64,000 bases of DNA, from contig JANQNW010000023.1 of assembly GCA_028279375.1 (NCBI GenBank), positions 124,001 through 188,000 of the forward strand, written 5' to 3'. The position numbers and the translations under genes are program-made. Shown here piece after piece: positions 7,670 through 16,646 of the stretch (the first letter of the stretch is position 1; every line of letters begins with the position of its first letter). The stretch is from Phycisphaerales bacterium. GTDB lineage: Bacteria > Planctomycetota > Phycisphaerae > Phycisphaerales > UBA1924. A model generated the notes under the pieces. It saw nothing but the letters and a program-made list of their open reading frames with translations, was not told the origin of the DNA and searched no databases.

Positions 7670-9093
7670 CGGCGGCAGTCGGCGAGCATTCGCTCGATCT
7701 GGCGACGCATTGCCTGAAGCGCCGTGTCATCATGCAGCGGAAACGCCCAGGTGCGATCACCGGCGATCGCCGCGGTCGCAAAGAGCGCCTTGAGCTCGTC
7801 GGCGCGCAATTCGCAATCCTGAATCTGTGATTCATGGGATGTGCGATATGACGCAAGCGCCTCGTGCATGCTGTGAAACAGGCGTGCTCGCTCCGCGCTG
7901 CGACGCGGCGCCCGGGCGATCGCATCGACGAGACCCGCTTTCTCCTTGCCGGCGGCGTGATCGCCCACCAGCAGAGGCTGATGCCGCGCGCTGTGCGCGT
8001 GCCAGACGGCCCTGGCGACATCAGACCGCGTCACGCCTGCGCCGGGCAGGGGAAGATGCAGATCGGCGCTCACCACGACCGCCGGCGCCAGAGCCTCGCC
8101 CAGCCAGTCACCGAACCACTCCTCGCCGATGACGTCGTACTTGGCTCCGCCGACGCCATGTATGAACAGGTCGCTCGCAGCCAGACGAAGAATCCCTGTC
8201 AGGAAGAGCGCCCTCGGCGCGAGCTGCTCGCGTGGGATCCCCGCGAGCTCGGAAGCGCGCACGCGCCGGCGCGCCTCGCCCGGAATCAGACTCCAGATTG
8301 GCAACTCCGCATCGTCGCCCGCCGCGCTGACATGCAAGGGCGTGACGCCGACGCCAGGATGGCGGGCGACCGCTGCGTTGTAGGACGAGGCGGCGCCGGC
8401 CGGATCCGCCGTCATGCGATCACAGAGTTCGTTGAAAAGATCGGTTTCCCAGAGCGACGTGGCGAAGACGGTCGGCGCAGGCGTCAGCAGGGGGCGCATA
8501 AGGTCAGCGAGCGAACTCGTGACTTGCCGGCCGGCCGACGCGTCGGCGCCGTGAGCGCTGAAAACCTCCACGATCCGATCCAGCCCCGCCGCGACGCTCG
8601 GGAGCGCTGGTTTCGACGGTCTCTCCACCGTCATGGCGTCGAATGCAGGGACAATTCCGACAGCCGTCGCCACCGAGGAAGCGCCGTCGGCGGGAGTCAG
8701 TCTTAATGACCCGCGCGACAGGACCTCGCGGTCGTCGAGGACGGGCGCCGGGATCTCCGTGAACTCGATGTCATCCTGATCGACGACGATCCAGCCCGGC
8801 GCCGCACCCGCGAGCGCACTGAACACATCACACGCGATGAACTTGGCCAGGATGCCCGGATGCCAGAACGTCGCCTGGTGCCCCGTCATGACGACGGGCG
8901 CATCCGTCGCAAGGCCGAGTTGCTCCCGAAAACGACGCGCTCGGGAACGATCTGCAGAACTCCAGCGCTCCTGCATGCGCGCGCGCCATTCAGTCGGCGA
9001 CGGCTCGATGAAGAGCCTGGCGCTTGAATCCGATGCGCCCGCCCCCGGCGAGTCTTCCGTCCCTGGCGCCGCCGGACACCCGCAGGCGCTCAC
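7666..9093 (-). CDS. BshC-like putative thiol-ligase family protein
   Basis: 475 residues from a GTG at 9093 that overlaps the glycosyltransferase stop as GTGA and has GGAG about nine bases upstream; a longer frame to 9168 would run inside the neighbour. The pattern is distantly like BshC, the cysteine-adding enzyme of bacillithiol synthesis: VVMTGHQATFWHPGILAKF corresponds to the BshC GGQQ...GPLYT loop, WIVVDQDDIEF to its EDHD segment, and the late ASDLFIHGVGGAKYD to its GPGEINYW segment. No bshA or bshB homologue is close. It could act on another sugar-thiol or envelope substrate, since it follows lipopolysaccharide-type genes. Confidence 0.6.
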   Translation of the reverse strand: MSACGCPAAPGTEDSPGAGASDSSARLFIEPSPTEWRARMQERWSSADRSRARRFREQLGLATDAPVVMTGHQATFWHPGILAKFIACDVFSALAGAAPGWIVVDQDDIEFTEIPAPVLDDREVLSRGSLRLTPADGASSVATAVGIVPAFDAMTVERPSKPALPSVAAGLDRIVEVFSAHGADASAGRQVTSSLADLMRPLLTPAPTVFATSLWETDLFNELCDRMTADPAGAASSYNAAVARHPGVGVTPLHVSAAGDDAELPIWSLIPGEARRRVRASELAGIPREQLAPRALFLTGILRLAASDLFIHGVGGAKYDVIGEEWFGDWLGEALAPAVVVSADLHLPLPGAGVTRSDVARAVWHAHSARHQPLLVGDHAAGKEKAGLVDAIARAPRRSAERARLFHSMHEALASYRTSHESQIQDCELRADELKALFATAAIAGDRTWAFPLHDDTALQAMRRQIERMLADCRR

Positions 9094-9854
9094 CCGCTGA
9101 TCTCCGCGACGCAGGGGGAGAACGATGCCAGATTCGCTGTCGCCTCCGGCGGAAGCAGATTCGCGCATCGCTCGAGTTCGCGTCGGAATGTCTCCATGTA
9201 GTGACGACGGCGCGTCGTCGGCACATCGAGTGGGCCGCCGAAGGACCGATTGGGGTCGTTGTAGATCAGGCGCACCGGAATCTCGGTGATGCGAAGACCA
9301 TGCGCGACTGCCTGCACCCAGAACTGGAGCGGAAACGCATAGCCATCCTCGTCGAAGTCCATCCGAGAGAGCGCGCTCACGCGATACGCCTTGAACCCGC
9401 AGAATGAGTCCGTGAGGCCTAATCCCAGACGGGCGTTGATCTCATCGGTGATTGACTCGTTGATGGCCCGACGTTCAGCGGGCGGCGCGTCGCCACAGGC
9501 GCATTGACCCAGGTAGCGCGATCCGCTGACGACATCGAATTGGTTGCGCCGCGCCGTCTCGATAAACGCCGGAATCGCTTCAGGCTCATGCTGTTCGTCG
9601 CAGTCCATCGTGATCACCCAGTCGAACCCGTCAACGATCGCCCACCGGAATGCGTCCTGCATGGATCGTCCGTAGCCACGATTCGTCGCGTGTCGAATGA
9701 CTTCGACGTGATGTCGTCCGAGGAGGCAGGGAGTGCTGTCGGTCGATCCGTCGTCGATGACGAGGATGTTGTCGGCGAACTCGCCGACGCGACCCAGCAC
9801 ACGATTCACATAGGACTCCTCGTTGTAGACGGGGATCGCCACGAGTGTGCGCAT
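9090..9854 (-). CDS. Family 2 glycosyltransferase, DPM1/polyprenol type
   Basis: About 254 residues. The start at 9854 has GGAG six bases upstream; an ATG at 9866 is the alternative. The GT-A fold is clear: LVAIPVYNEE at the N terminus, ILVIDDGSTDST, then WVITMDCDEQHEP carrying the metal-binding acidic residues, and SGSRYLG. The C-terminal part (FCGFKAYRVSAL, ITEIPVRLIYNDPNRSF) is typical of polyprenyl-phosphate mannose/glucose synthases, but no membrane helices are present. It probably loads a nucleotide sugar onto a lipid or glycan carrier. It shares a GTGA junction with the downstream BshC-like gene. Confidence 0.88.
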   Translation of the reverse strand: MRTLVAIPVYNEESYVNRVLGRVGEFADNILVIDDGSTDSTPCLLGRHHVEVIRHATNRGYGRSMQDAFRWAIVDGFDWVITMDCDEQHEPEAIPAFIETARRNQFDVVSGSRYLGQCACGDAPPAERRAINESITDEINARLGLGLTDSFCGFKAYRVSALSRMDFDEDGYAFPLQFWVQAVAHGLRITEIPVRLIYNDPNRSFGGPLDVPTTRRRHYMETFRRELERCANLLPPEATANLASFSPCVAEISG

Positions 9855-9986
9855 ACGCAACTCCATCGATGACAGGAGGCCGCCGGCACGTCAGCGGCGA
9901 TTCTGACCGGGCGAATGCTAGACGCGCCCTTCCGGCGCGGCCAATCCCTCCGGAATCCCCAATCTGAGGCACGCCGAACCGACGAT

Positions 9987-12923
9987 TTAGCGCCCGAAAG
10001 TGGTCTCGCCCGCGTCGAACCACTCGATTCGATCGCGCACCAGGTCCCAGCGGAGCACGCTGCCGCTCAGCGGGATGCCCTGGGTCGGTTCGAAGAGCAT
10101 CACGATGTTCCCGGGCGCCGCCGTCGCTTCGGCAAGCCCCTGCAGCCGATCGTAATGCAACCCGTCGGCGATGAGTTGACGCTCTCCCAGCGCCATGTAC
10201 ACCGCCCCGGAGCAGTCCACGCCCAGCAGCGATGGCGGGTCATCCTCACTCGAGCCATCAATGCTCGGGATGCCGCCGATCGTCGCCTCGAGGCGCTCAC
10301 ACTCAAGCTGTGCGACCTCCTCGGCGCCCGGCGGCTTCTGACGCAAACGCACGCGCCGGCGCATCAGGATCTTGCCCTCGCCGCGGCGCATCGTCACATC
10401 GCCGTCCCATTCAAAGAGCGTGGTGCCCTTCAGTGAGACCGTCGCGCGGCGCGCTTCCTCGCTGGGGTTTGTGCGGTCTTCCAGGAGCATCTGGCCGGCG
10501 CCCGGAATCGTCACGGTGTTCGTCGCCGCGTCGGTCTCGACGCTCGGACCCTCCAGGTAGACGAGACGCGAGAGTCGGAGTCCGCTCGCGGCGTTGACAT
10601 CGACGACATAGCGGCGCGATTCGATCACGGCCGGCGCCGGATCATCCAACTCATCGCTCATGCCGAAGAGCGAAACGCCAAGAAGTTCGGCGCGTCGATC
10701 GTCCTCGCCGGACTTCGCCTCGACGGTGAGATCGGGCGTGAGCTGCACGACCATGCGCTGACCGCGCGCCGTGTCCCGAATGAGCTCATTCGCAGTCGCG
10801 GTCGCGATGCAGTCCCCGAGAAACTCCGCCAGCCCGGTCGTGTCGTCATAGCGGAGCGACCCGGTCCAGGTCATACCGGCGCTGGTGTAGCCGAGGGAGT
10901 TCTGCTTGAGGTCGGAGTACTGGATCTCGCCCGGCGCGTTGATCGTGAGGACGCGCGTCTCCTCATCGAACTCCATCAGCGCCGCCATGAGGACGCCGCC
11001 CTCCATGCGAATCTGCGCCGGCGCTCCCCGCAGTGATGCAAGGCGCTCGTTCATGTCCAGCCGGAGCGAATCCGCGAATGCCTCGACGCCGCTGTCGTGC
11101 GTGACGACAACGTCGCTGTCAGCCTTGAAGGTCGAGAGCGCGATCTCGCCTTGTGCATCGCGGTGGAGCTGCGCTTCTGCCAGTTCGGCCCGCAGGCTCG
11201 AACCCCCGCGCGAACCGCGCACCCGACCCTCGGCAGTGACCAGAGTCGGCGTCAGCGTGGCGTCAGCTCCGACCTCGGAGAAGTGAACATCCAGACGCGT
11301 CGCAGTCAGACGCCCGTCCTCTCCGGCGTCAGCCTTGATGTCTCCGTCGAGCACGATCCGACTCAGCGTGGGCTGCTCCGAGACTCGAGATGGCTTGAGA
11401 ATCGCGCGCACGAAGTCGCTGCGCACGGTCATCTGCTCATAGCGACCAAGAACCTCACCTTGGAACATCGCCTCCTTCAGCACGTCCGGCGCGCTGAAAT
11501 CGATCGAGCCGGCAGAAGTCTTGAAGACAAGATCGCACCGCTCCTGCCAACTCAACTCCGGGGCAGGGATCGCCCCTCGAAGCGCGTTCTCGCCGGCGGC
11601 ATTGCCGACGGCCGTCACGACGCCAGGGCCCGGCATCTCTCCGATGCCGGTGCGAAGATCCACCTCGATCCCCGAGACGATCGCCTCGGCAAGATCCGGA
11701 ATGGTCAGGTTCACGCCCGCAGATCCGCGTCCAGCGATCGAGAACACCGCGCTGGTGAACCCATGCGTCACATTCAGGCAGCGCACGCTGGCGCCCGTCT
11801 CGGCGTCGCTGATCAGCACGCTTCCCGTGTTCGGCGATGAGAATCGCCCTGCAAGATGCTGCGTCGAGAGCTCGTCTGGCGACTGGTCGAGCCTGCGGAT
11901 CTCGATTCGTCCGCTCCACGTCAGCAATCCAGACTGCGGCGCACTCGAACTCGACGCGCGATTTGACGAACCCGACCCGCCGTCGGTGGTGTCCCCGGCT
12001 TGATCCGTTGCGAGTGGCGCGATGGCGTCCGGGTGGAGCCGTCCGTCAAGCAGTCGCGCCCATACCTCCAGCCGATCCGCATTCAGCGTGCTTCCATCGA
12101 CATCGACCAGCACGTCGTCACTGAGAAGCAGCGCGTACATGTCCTCGACTGGCGCCCCGCCGGACTCGCCATCACCGGCGCCTGATCGACGGTCGGCCTC
12201 TGATTCGCTCGATGCGCGCTCCCGGAAGTCCGTCGGCGTCACTTGGACGCGGCCGCCCTCACCCGTCCGGAGACTGGCGAGTCGATTATTCGCCTCATCG
12301 ATGATCGCCTTGAGCCCGTTGAACGACGCGTCAATACCCGGCGCTTCAACCGAGACCTTCGAATCCGTCTGCACCTCACCAAGCACGAAGTCGAAGCTCA
12401 GCGAATCCAGGCGCACAAGCGCCAGCCGATCCTCGTCGCGCAGTCCGCCGGCGCCCGGCTCGTGGCGCCCTTCCATCACGTGAATCTCAACGTCGCCGAT
12501 GAAGCGCCCGGATTCCGGTTGATTGCTGCCCGGTGGCTGCTGCCAGCTCGCCGAGTCCGCGCGGACATAAATCGTCATGCCGCCGATCGTGTACATCCAC
12601 GCGCGCGGAAGCTCGATGCGCATGCGTCCTGCAGGCTGCGGCTCCAGCGTCTCGTACTCGATGATGGAGGCGACCCGATCCTCGTCATCCGGATCCATCC
12701 AGGTCAGCTGCCCATCCTGCGCATTGTCGATCACACGCTCCGCCTGGGTCGCGCTGATCCCGGGGTGGATCTCTCCGATATCCGGCGCCGGCCCAAGATC
12801 ATCGATGATCGGGGCGACCGGATCCGGCGCCGTCACGCCGGAGAAGACGACCCACCCGATCAATGTGATCGCGAGCAGGGTTGTCACACCGGCGGCGCCA
12901 AGAGCAATCAGTCGTCGTGTCAT
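9987..12923 (-). CDS. Very large LptC/OstA-like envelope protein
   Basis: 978 residues from an ATG with GAAGGA nine bases upstream (ATG at 12968 is an alternative). One membrane anchor lies near residues 5-30. The outer part is built of many beta-rich segments with repeated phrases such as GRFIGDVEIHVMEG, SGRIEIRRLDQ, LTWSGRIEI and FEWDGDVTMRRGEGKILMRR, reminiscent of the LptA/LptC/OstA beta-jellyroll that carries lipopolysaccharide across the periplasm. Family LptC is usually near 190 residues, so this is several times larger. It follows kdsD (Kdo pathway) on the same strand, which supports a role in lipopolysaccharide-like transport. Exact homology needs profile search. Confidence 0.6.
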   Translation of the reverse strand: MTRRLIALGAAGVTTLLAITLIGWVVFSGVTAPDPVAPIIDDLGPAPDIGEIHPGISATQAERVIDNAQDGQLTWMDPDDEDRVASIIEYETLEPQPAGRMRIELPRAWMYTIGGMTIYVRADSASWQQPPGSNQPESGRFIGDVEIHVMEGRHEPGAGGLRDEDRLALVRLDSLSFDFVLGEVQTDSKVSVEAPGIDASFNGLKAIIDEANNRLASLRTGEGGRVQVTPTDFRERASSESEADRRSGAGDGESGGAPVEDMYALLLSDDVLVDVDGSTLNADRLEVWARLLDGRLHPDAIAPLATDQAGDTTDGGSGSSNRASSSSAPQSGLLTWSGRIEIRRLDQSPDELSTQHLAGRFSSPNTGSVLISDAETGASVRCLNVTHGFTSAVFSIAGRGSAGVNLTIPDLAEAIVSGIEVDLRTGIGEMPGPGVVTAVGNAAGENALRGAIPAPELSWQERCDLVFKTSAGSIDFSAPDVLKEAMFQGEVLGRYEQMTVRSDFVRAILKPSRVSEQPTLSRIVLDGDIKADAGEDGRLTATRLDVHFSEVGADATLTPTLVTAEGRVRGSRGGSSLRAELAEAQLHRDAQGEIALSTFKADSDVVVTHDSGVEAFADSLRLDMNERLASLRGAPAQIRMEGGVLMAALMEFDEETRVLTINAPGEIQYSDLKQNSLGYTSAGMTWTGSLRYDDTTGLAEFLGDCIATATANELIRDTARGQRMVVQLTPDLTVEAKSGEDDRRAELLGVSLFGMSDELDDPAPAVIESRRYVVDVNAASGLRLSRLVYLEGPSVETDAATNTVTIPGAGQMLLEDRTNPSEEARRATVSLKGTTLFEWDGDVTMRRGEGKILMRRRVRLRQKPPGAEEVAQLECERLEATIGGIPSIDGSSEDDPPSLLGVDCSGAVYMALGERQLIADGLHYDRLQGLAEATAAPGNIVMLFEPTQGIPLSGSVLRWDLVRDRIEWFDAGETTFGR

Positions 12924-13027
12924 TCCGTTGACATCCTTCACAGCACGCCGGAAACGCAGGCGTCCCACTCATCGTAGCCGCGAGGCCCGATGGGTGTGAT
13001 TGTCATCGGAGGCCGCGCAGCGGGCGC

Positions 13028-14038
13028 CTACTCGCGGACCACCTTCAGAGCCAGAAGATCCTGCACATCAAGCACACCGACGGGGCGGCCGTCTTCATCG
13101 ACGACGGGAATCTCATCCTGGCGATGCTCGCGAACCATGTGCATGGCGTCTCGAACCTTGGCGTCCGCCCCCAGCGTGCGCGGCTGCCTCGTCATCACAT
13201 CCGCGATCGGCTGCTCCAACTCCGAGGGATCACGCAGGATCAATCGCCGCAGATCTCCATCAGTGAACAGACCCACGAGCAAGCCGTCGGCATCCGTCAA
13301 CACGATCGCGCCGGGTCGTCGCCCGCCCTCGCTCGCCTGTCGGAGCGCATCCTTCACGCTCCCGTTCGCCTCGATGACCGGCAGATTCTCTCCCGTCCGG
13401 AATCGAAGAACCTCCGTCACCGGCCGGAGCAGATCTCCCAGCCAGCCACCCGGGTGACGCTTGGCGAAATCGTCTGAGTTGAACTGCATTCGACGGCTCG
13501 CAGCCAGAGCAAGCGCATCACCGAGCGCGAGCGTCGCTGTCGTCGAACTCGTCGGCGCCAGACTCAATGGGCAGGCCTCGTCGACGACGCCGATTGAGAG
13601 ATTGACCGTGCCCAGGCGCTCCAGCCCAGAGTCGCCCTGCCCGCGCGTGATCGTGATGATCGGAAGCGAATCCTGTCGCAGAATGGACGCGAGCGCCACG
13701 ACCTCCTCCGTCTCGCCCGAATAGCTCAGCACGATGACGGTGTCCTTCGTCGTGATCCTCCCCAGATCGCCATGAACGGCGTCCGCCGGATGCACGCAAT
13801 GGGAGGTCACGCCGAGGCTCGCCATCGTCGCCGAGATCTTGGCGCCGATGAGGCCCGACTTGCCCATGCCGCTGATGACGATCGAGCCGCCGGCGCGAAC
13901 CGTTTCCTCGATCTGATCGACCGCACGGACGAAGTCACCACCGAGGAGATCGCTGACACGCGCGATCGCGTCCGCCTCAGCCTGCAGCGCCTCGCGCGCG
14001 AATGCGAGATCGTCAGGTTGTGGAGCGTCGTGACCCAT
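13028..14038 (-). CDS. kdsD: Arabinose-5-phosphate isomerase (KdsD/KpsF type)
   Basis: About 336 residues. Converts ribulose 5-phosphate to arabinose 5-phosphate, the first step to Kdo of lipopolysaccharide. The SIS domain shows SGMGKSGLIGAKISATMAS, HPADAVHGDLGRI and VLSYSGETEEV; two CBS domains follow (residues about 205-336) with GLFTDGDLRRLI and DEIPVVDEDGRPVGVLDVQDLL. I take the ATG at 14038; an ATG at 14104 would share its bases with the divergent scpA start. The next genes downstream on this strand are the LptC/OstA-like protein and a glycosyltransferase, consistent with an envelope-glycan cluster. Confidence 0.92.
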   Translation of the reverse strand: MGHDAPQPDDLAFAREALQAEADAIARVSDLLGGDFVRAVDQIEETVRAGGSIVISGMGKSGLIGAKISATMASLGVTSHCVHPADAVHGDLGRITTKDTVIVLSYSGETEEVVALASILRQDSLPIITITRGQGDSGLERLGTVNLSIGVVDEACPLSLAPTSSTTATLALGDALALAASRRMQFNSDDFAKRHPGGWLGDLLRPVTEVLRFRTGENLPVIEANGSVKDALRQASEGGRRPGAIVLTDADGLLVGLFTDGDLRRLILRDPSELEQPIADVMTRQPRTLGADAKVRDAMHMVREHRQDEIPVVDEDGRPVGVLDVQDLLALKVVRE

Positions 14039-14102
14039 CGCATCATGAGGGTACACTTCCACGGCCCGACGGCCCTGAACCGGCCTGTCCATCTGATTTG
14101 CC

Positions 14103-14930
14103 ATGCACGCACAAGAGTACAAAGTTCAGCTTGGGAACTTCGAGGGCCCCCTCGATCTGCTGCTCTATCTGATCAGGAAGGCGGAGGTCGAGATCACCGC
14201 GATTCCCATCGCCGAGATCACCGACCAGTATCTCGCCCACATCGAGGGAGTCGAGCGCCTCGACATCGACCTCGCCGGCGAGTTTCTCGTCATGGCCGCG
14301 ACGCTCATGGAGCTCAAGTCGCGCGCAATTTCGCCGGCGGAGCCGCTTGAGACGGATGGCGAAGGCGTCTCGGCGATCGAGGATGCGCTCGACCCGCGCT
14401 CCGAGCTCGTCCAGCAGTTGCTCGCCTACAAGTGGGCGCGCGACGCAGCGGAGGCGCTCGAGCGCAAGCGCGAGGACTGGGAGCGGCAGTTCCCGGCGCA
14501 TCGCGTCTCGATCGACAAGCAGTCGCTCGCACAGGCGATCGAGCAGGCCAACGAGGTCGAACTGGAAGACCTCGAACTCTTCGATCTCGTCGAGGCGTTC
14601 GAGCGCATCGTCGAGCAGGTGAACTTCGACCGCCTGGGCGACCATCACGTCGCGATCGACGAGACGCCGATCGAAATCCACATCGAGGACATCGTCGATC
14701 AGCTCAAGCGATCAGCGCCTGATGCGCGCGGCTCGCGAGCCATGTCATTCCGATCGATCTTTCACGAGCGCACGCTCCCGGAGGTCATCGGGCTCTTTCT
14801 CGCCACGCTCGAACTCGTCAGACGACGTTCGATCACCGTCCGCCAGGACGGCGCCGAGGGCGAGATCCTCATCACGCTCAACGACGACCCGGTCAATGTC
14901 GCGCCGCAGGAAGTCGTCGTAACCCCTTAA
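14103..14930 (+). CDS. scpA: Segregation and condensation protein A
   Basis: 275 residues, normal for the ScpA kleisin that bridges SMC heads. The N-terminal signature KVQLGNFEGPLDLLLYLIRK and IAEITDQYLAHI is clear, followed by FLVMAATLMELKSR. The C-terminal winged-helix part contains SIFHERTLPEVIGLFLATLELVRR. It acts in the cytoplasm in chromosome compaction with SMC and ScpB. In many bacteria scpB and then rluB follow directly; here an antisense coiled-coil gene sits in between and no scpB is visible. Confidence 0.95.
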   Translation: MHAQEYKVQLGNFEGPLDLLLYLIRKAEVEITAIPIAEITDQYLAHIEGVERLDIDLAGEFLVMAATLMELKSRAISPAEPLETDGEGVSAIEDALDPRSELVQQLLAYKWARDAAEALERKREDWERQFPAHRVSIDKQSLAQAIEQANEVELEDLELFDLVEAFERIVEQVNFDRLGDHHVAIDETPIEIHIEDIVDQLKRSAPDARGSRAMSFRSIFHERTLPEVIGLFLATLELVRRRSITVRQDGAEGEILITLNDDPVNVAPQEVVVTP

Positions 14931-14951
14931 ACGCAGGACGAGCCTGAGTCC

Positions 14952-16505
14952 TCAATCTGAATCAGCGTCCGCACGCGCACTGCGCGATCTGCCGGACCGC
15001 GGCTTCTTCGGACTGCTCGTGATGATCTTCACGCCGCCCTCTGTGCGCCGCGGAAGTGTCGCCCGCTGCGCCACAGTCTGTATGACGGAGCCAAGCTCCA
15101 TCAGCGGACGACTCAGTTCGTCGTACGCCCGACCGATCAGATCCTCGAGCGGTTTCGGAAGTGAATCCGAAGCGCCCTCGGCGAGCAGCACGTCACGCCA
15201 CGGCTCGAGCTTTGCAATCGACTCCTCGATACGAAGCAGGATCGCGCTGTTCCACTCGGCGGTCTCTTCCGCCTCGGTCTGCGCTGCCCGGGCCTGCTCG
15301 GTGACCTGCCGCGCCCGCTGCGTGATCTCGGCGGCCGTCTCGCGAATCTCAGTCATCGGCGTCTCGAGCACGCGCTTCGCCTCATGCGCTCGGGACTGCA
15401 GCTTCGTCTCCATCGACTCGCTCGTCGCCAGCGCCTCACGGAACGAGGCCTCCAACTCATCCTTGCGATTCGTCAGTTCGTCGATCGACTCGGTGGAGCT
15501 CAGAAGCGACTCGCTCAGCAGCTTCCGCGCTTCATCAGCCTGATCCCGAATCGAGTTGAGCCTGGTGTTGGCTGTTGACGCCTGAGTCTTGATGAGCTCC
15601 GCCCGCGCGATGAGGTCCGCGAGGCTGTCTCGCGCCGGCGTCGCCGCCTCCGCGCTCGTCGGATCGAATCCGAGAATAGAGACGGCGCGCTCGCACGCCC
15701 CCTGCACCTGCTCGAGCCCGGGGCTGACGAGCCCGTTGACATCGCGCTTCATGCGCTCGATGCGCGCTTCCATCTCGTCAATGGGTCGCAGCAATCGCTT
15801 CTCCGCTGCGTCCACCTTCAGATCGATCTCGCCGATCGCATTCTGGACAACGCCGATGTACTCATCAACGAGCCCCTCCGCCTTCGTGCGGGAGGACTCG
15901 ATCACGCCGTCCGTCTCGTCATGCAGAGATGCGAGCTTCTCATCCGCCCGCGCGAGCGCCGCGTCCACCACCGAGCCAAGCTGTGTCGATCGTTGCTCAG
16001 CCTCGACAACGCACTTCGTGATGTCCTCTTCAGCGCTCGTCGCGCGCGTTTCGGCGTCCTTCACCAGCCCATCGAGCTTCTCACGCATCTTCGCGATGCG
16101 ATCGTCGAACCTGTCCAGCGTCGAGTCGAGCGCCCGATCCAACTCCGAGGTCTTCCGCGCGATGAGCTCGTCCGCCTGCGATTCCAGCTGCTCGAGCGTC
16201 GACGCTCGCTGGCTCACTTTCTGATAAAGGGCCTGAGCCTCGGTCGCGCGCTCGTCGATCGTCTGGAGGACCTTTCCCGCGGTTTCGAGAAAGCCCTTGA
16301 GCCGGTCGGCTGACTGGTCAAGCGACGACTTCAACTCGCGGCTCTGCTCGCCGGACGCCCGCGCGTCCTCCACGGCCTGAGCCGCCTCCGTCATCACGCT
16401 CCGCAACTGGCCCGCGAGGTCGTTGAACGCGCCCTGGTCCAGCACCCGGGGCGAAAGAAAGACGTCGTCGGGTGTGGTCGTCGGCTGCTCCGTATCCGGC
16501 ATCAT
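14952..16505 (-). CDS. Long coiled-coil protein of unknown function
   Basis: 517 residues, with GGAG four bases before the ATG at 16505 (seven before a second ATG at 16502). Almost the whole chain is helical with heptads and many Glu, Ala, Lys and Arg residues: for example LEQLESQADELIARKTSELDRALDS and several segments of the form KAEGLVDEYIGVVQ. The C-terminal 60 residues are basic (KKPRSGRSRSARADADSD end). There is no signal peptide or membrane helix. It lies antisense between scpA and rluB. A structural or DNA-organising role is possible but not shown. The same frame stays open to 17396, but that stretch is the shadow of rluB. Confidence 0.75.
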   Translation of the reverse strand: MMPDTEQPTTTPDDVFLSPRVLDQGAFNDLAGQLRSVMTEAAQAVEDARASGEQSRELKSSLDQSADRLKGFLETAGKVLQTIDERATEAQALYQKVSQRASTLEQLESQADELIARKTSELDRALDSTLDRFDDRIAKMREKLDGLVKDAETRATSAEEDITKCVVEAEQRSTQLGSVVDAALARADEKLASLHDETDGVIESSRTKAEGLVDEYIGVVQNAIGEIDLKVDAAEKRLLRPIDEMEARIERMKRDVNGLVSPGLEQVQGACERAVSILGFDPTSAEAATPARDSLADLIARAELIKTQASTANTRLNSIRDQADEARKLLSESLLSSTESIDELTNRKDELEASFREALATSESMETKLQSRAHEAKRVLETPMTEIRETAAEITQRARQVTEQARAAQTEAEETAEWNSAILLRIEESIAKLEPWRDVLLAEGASDSLPKPLEDLIGRAYDELSRPLMELGSVIQTVAQRATLPRRTEGGVKIITSSPKKPRSGRSRSARADADSD

Positions 16506-16646
16506 CGATCTCCATCGATAGAGAACGCGGCTCCGCCGCGCAGAATCTGCCTTTACGAATCGGCTCGCAGACGGAACTCGCTCTACATCTCGCGAAGTCG
16601 CAGGCGCAGACCGACCGGGCAGGCACGCCTCGCGCCGATCAATACG

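Noticed and set aside
13772..14350. Plus-strand frame across kdsD and scpA starts
   Set aside because: Overlaps two strongly supported genes and carries no domain.
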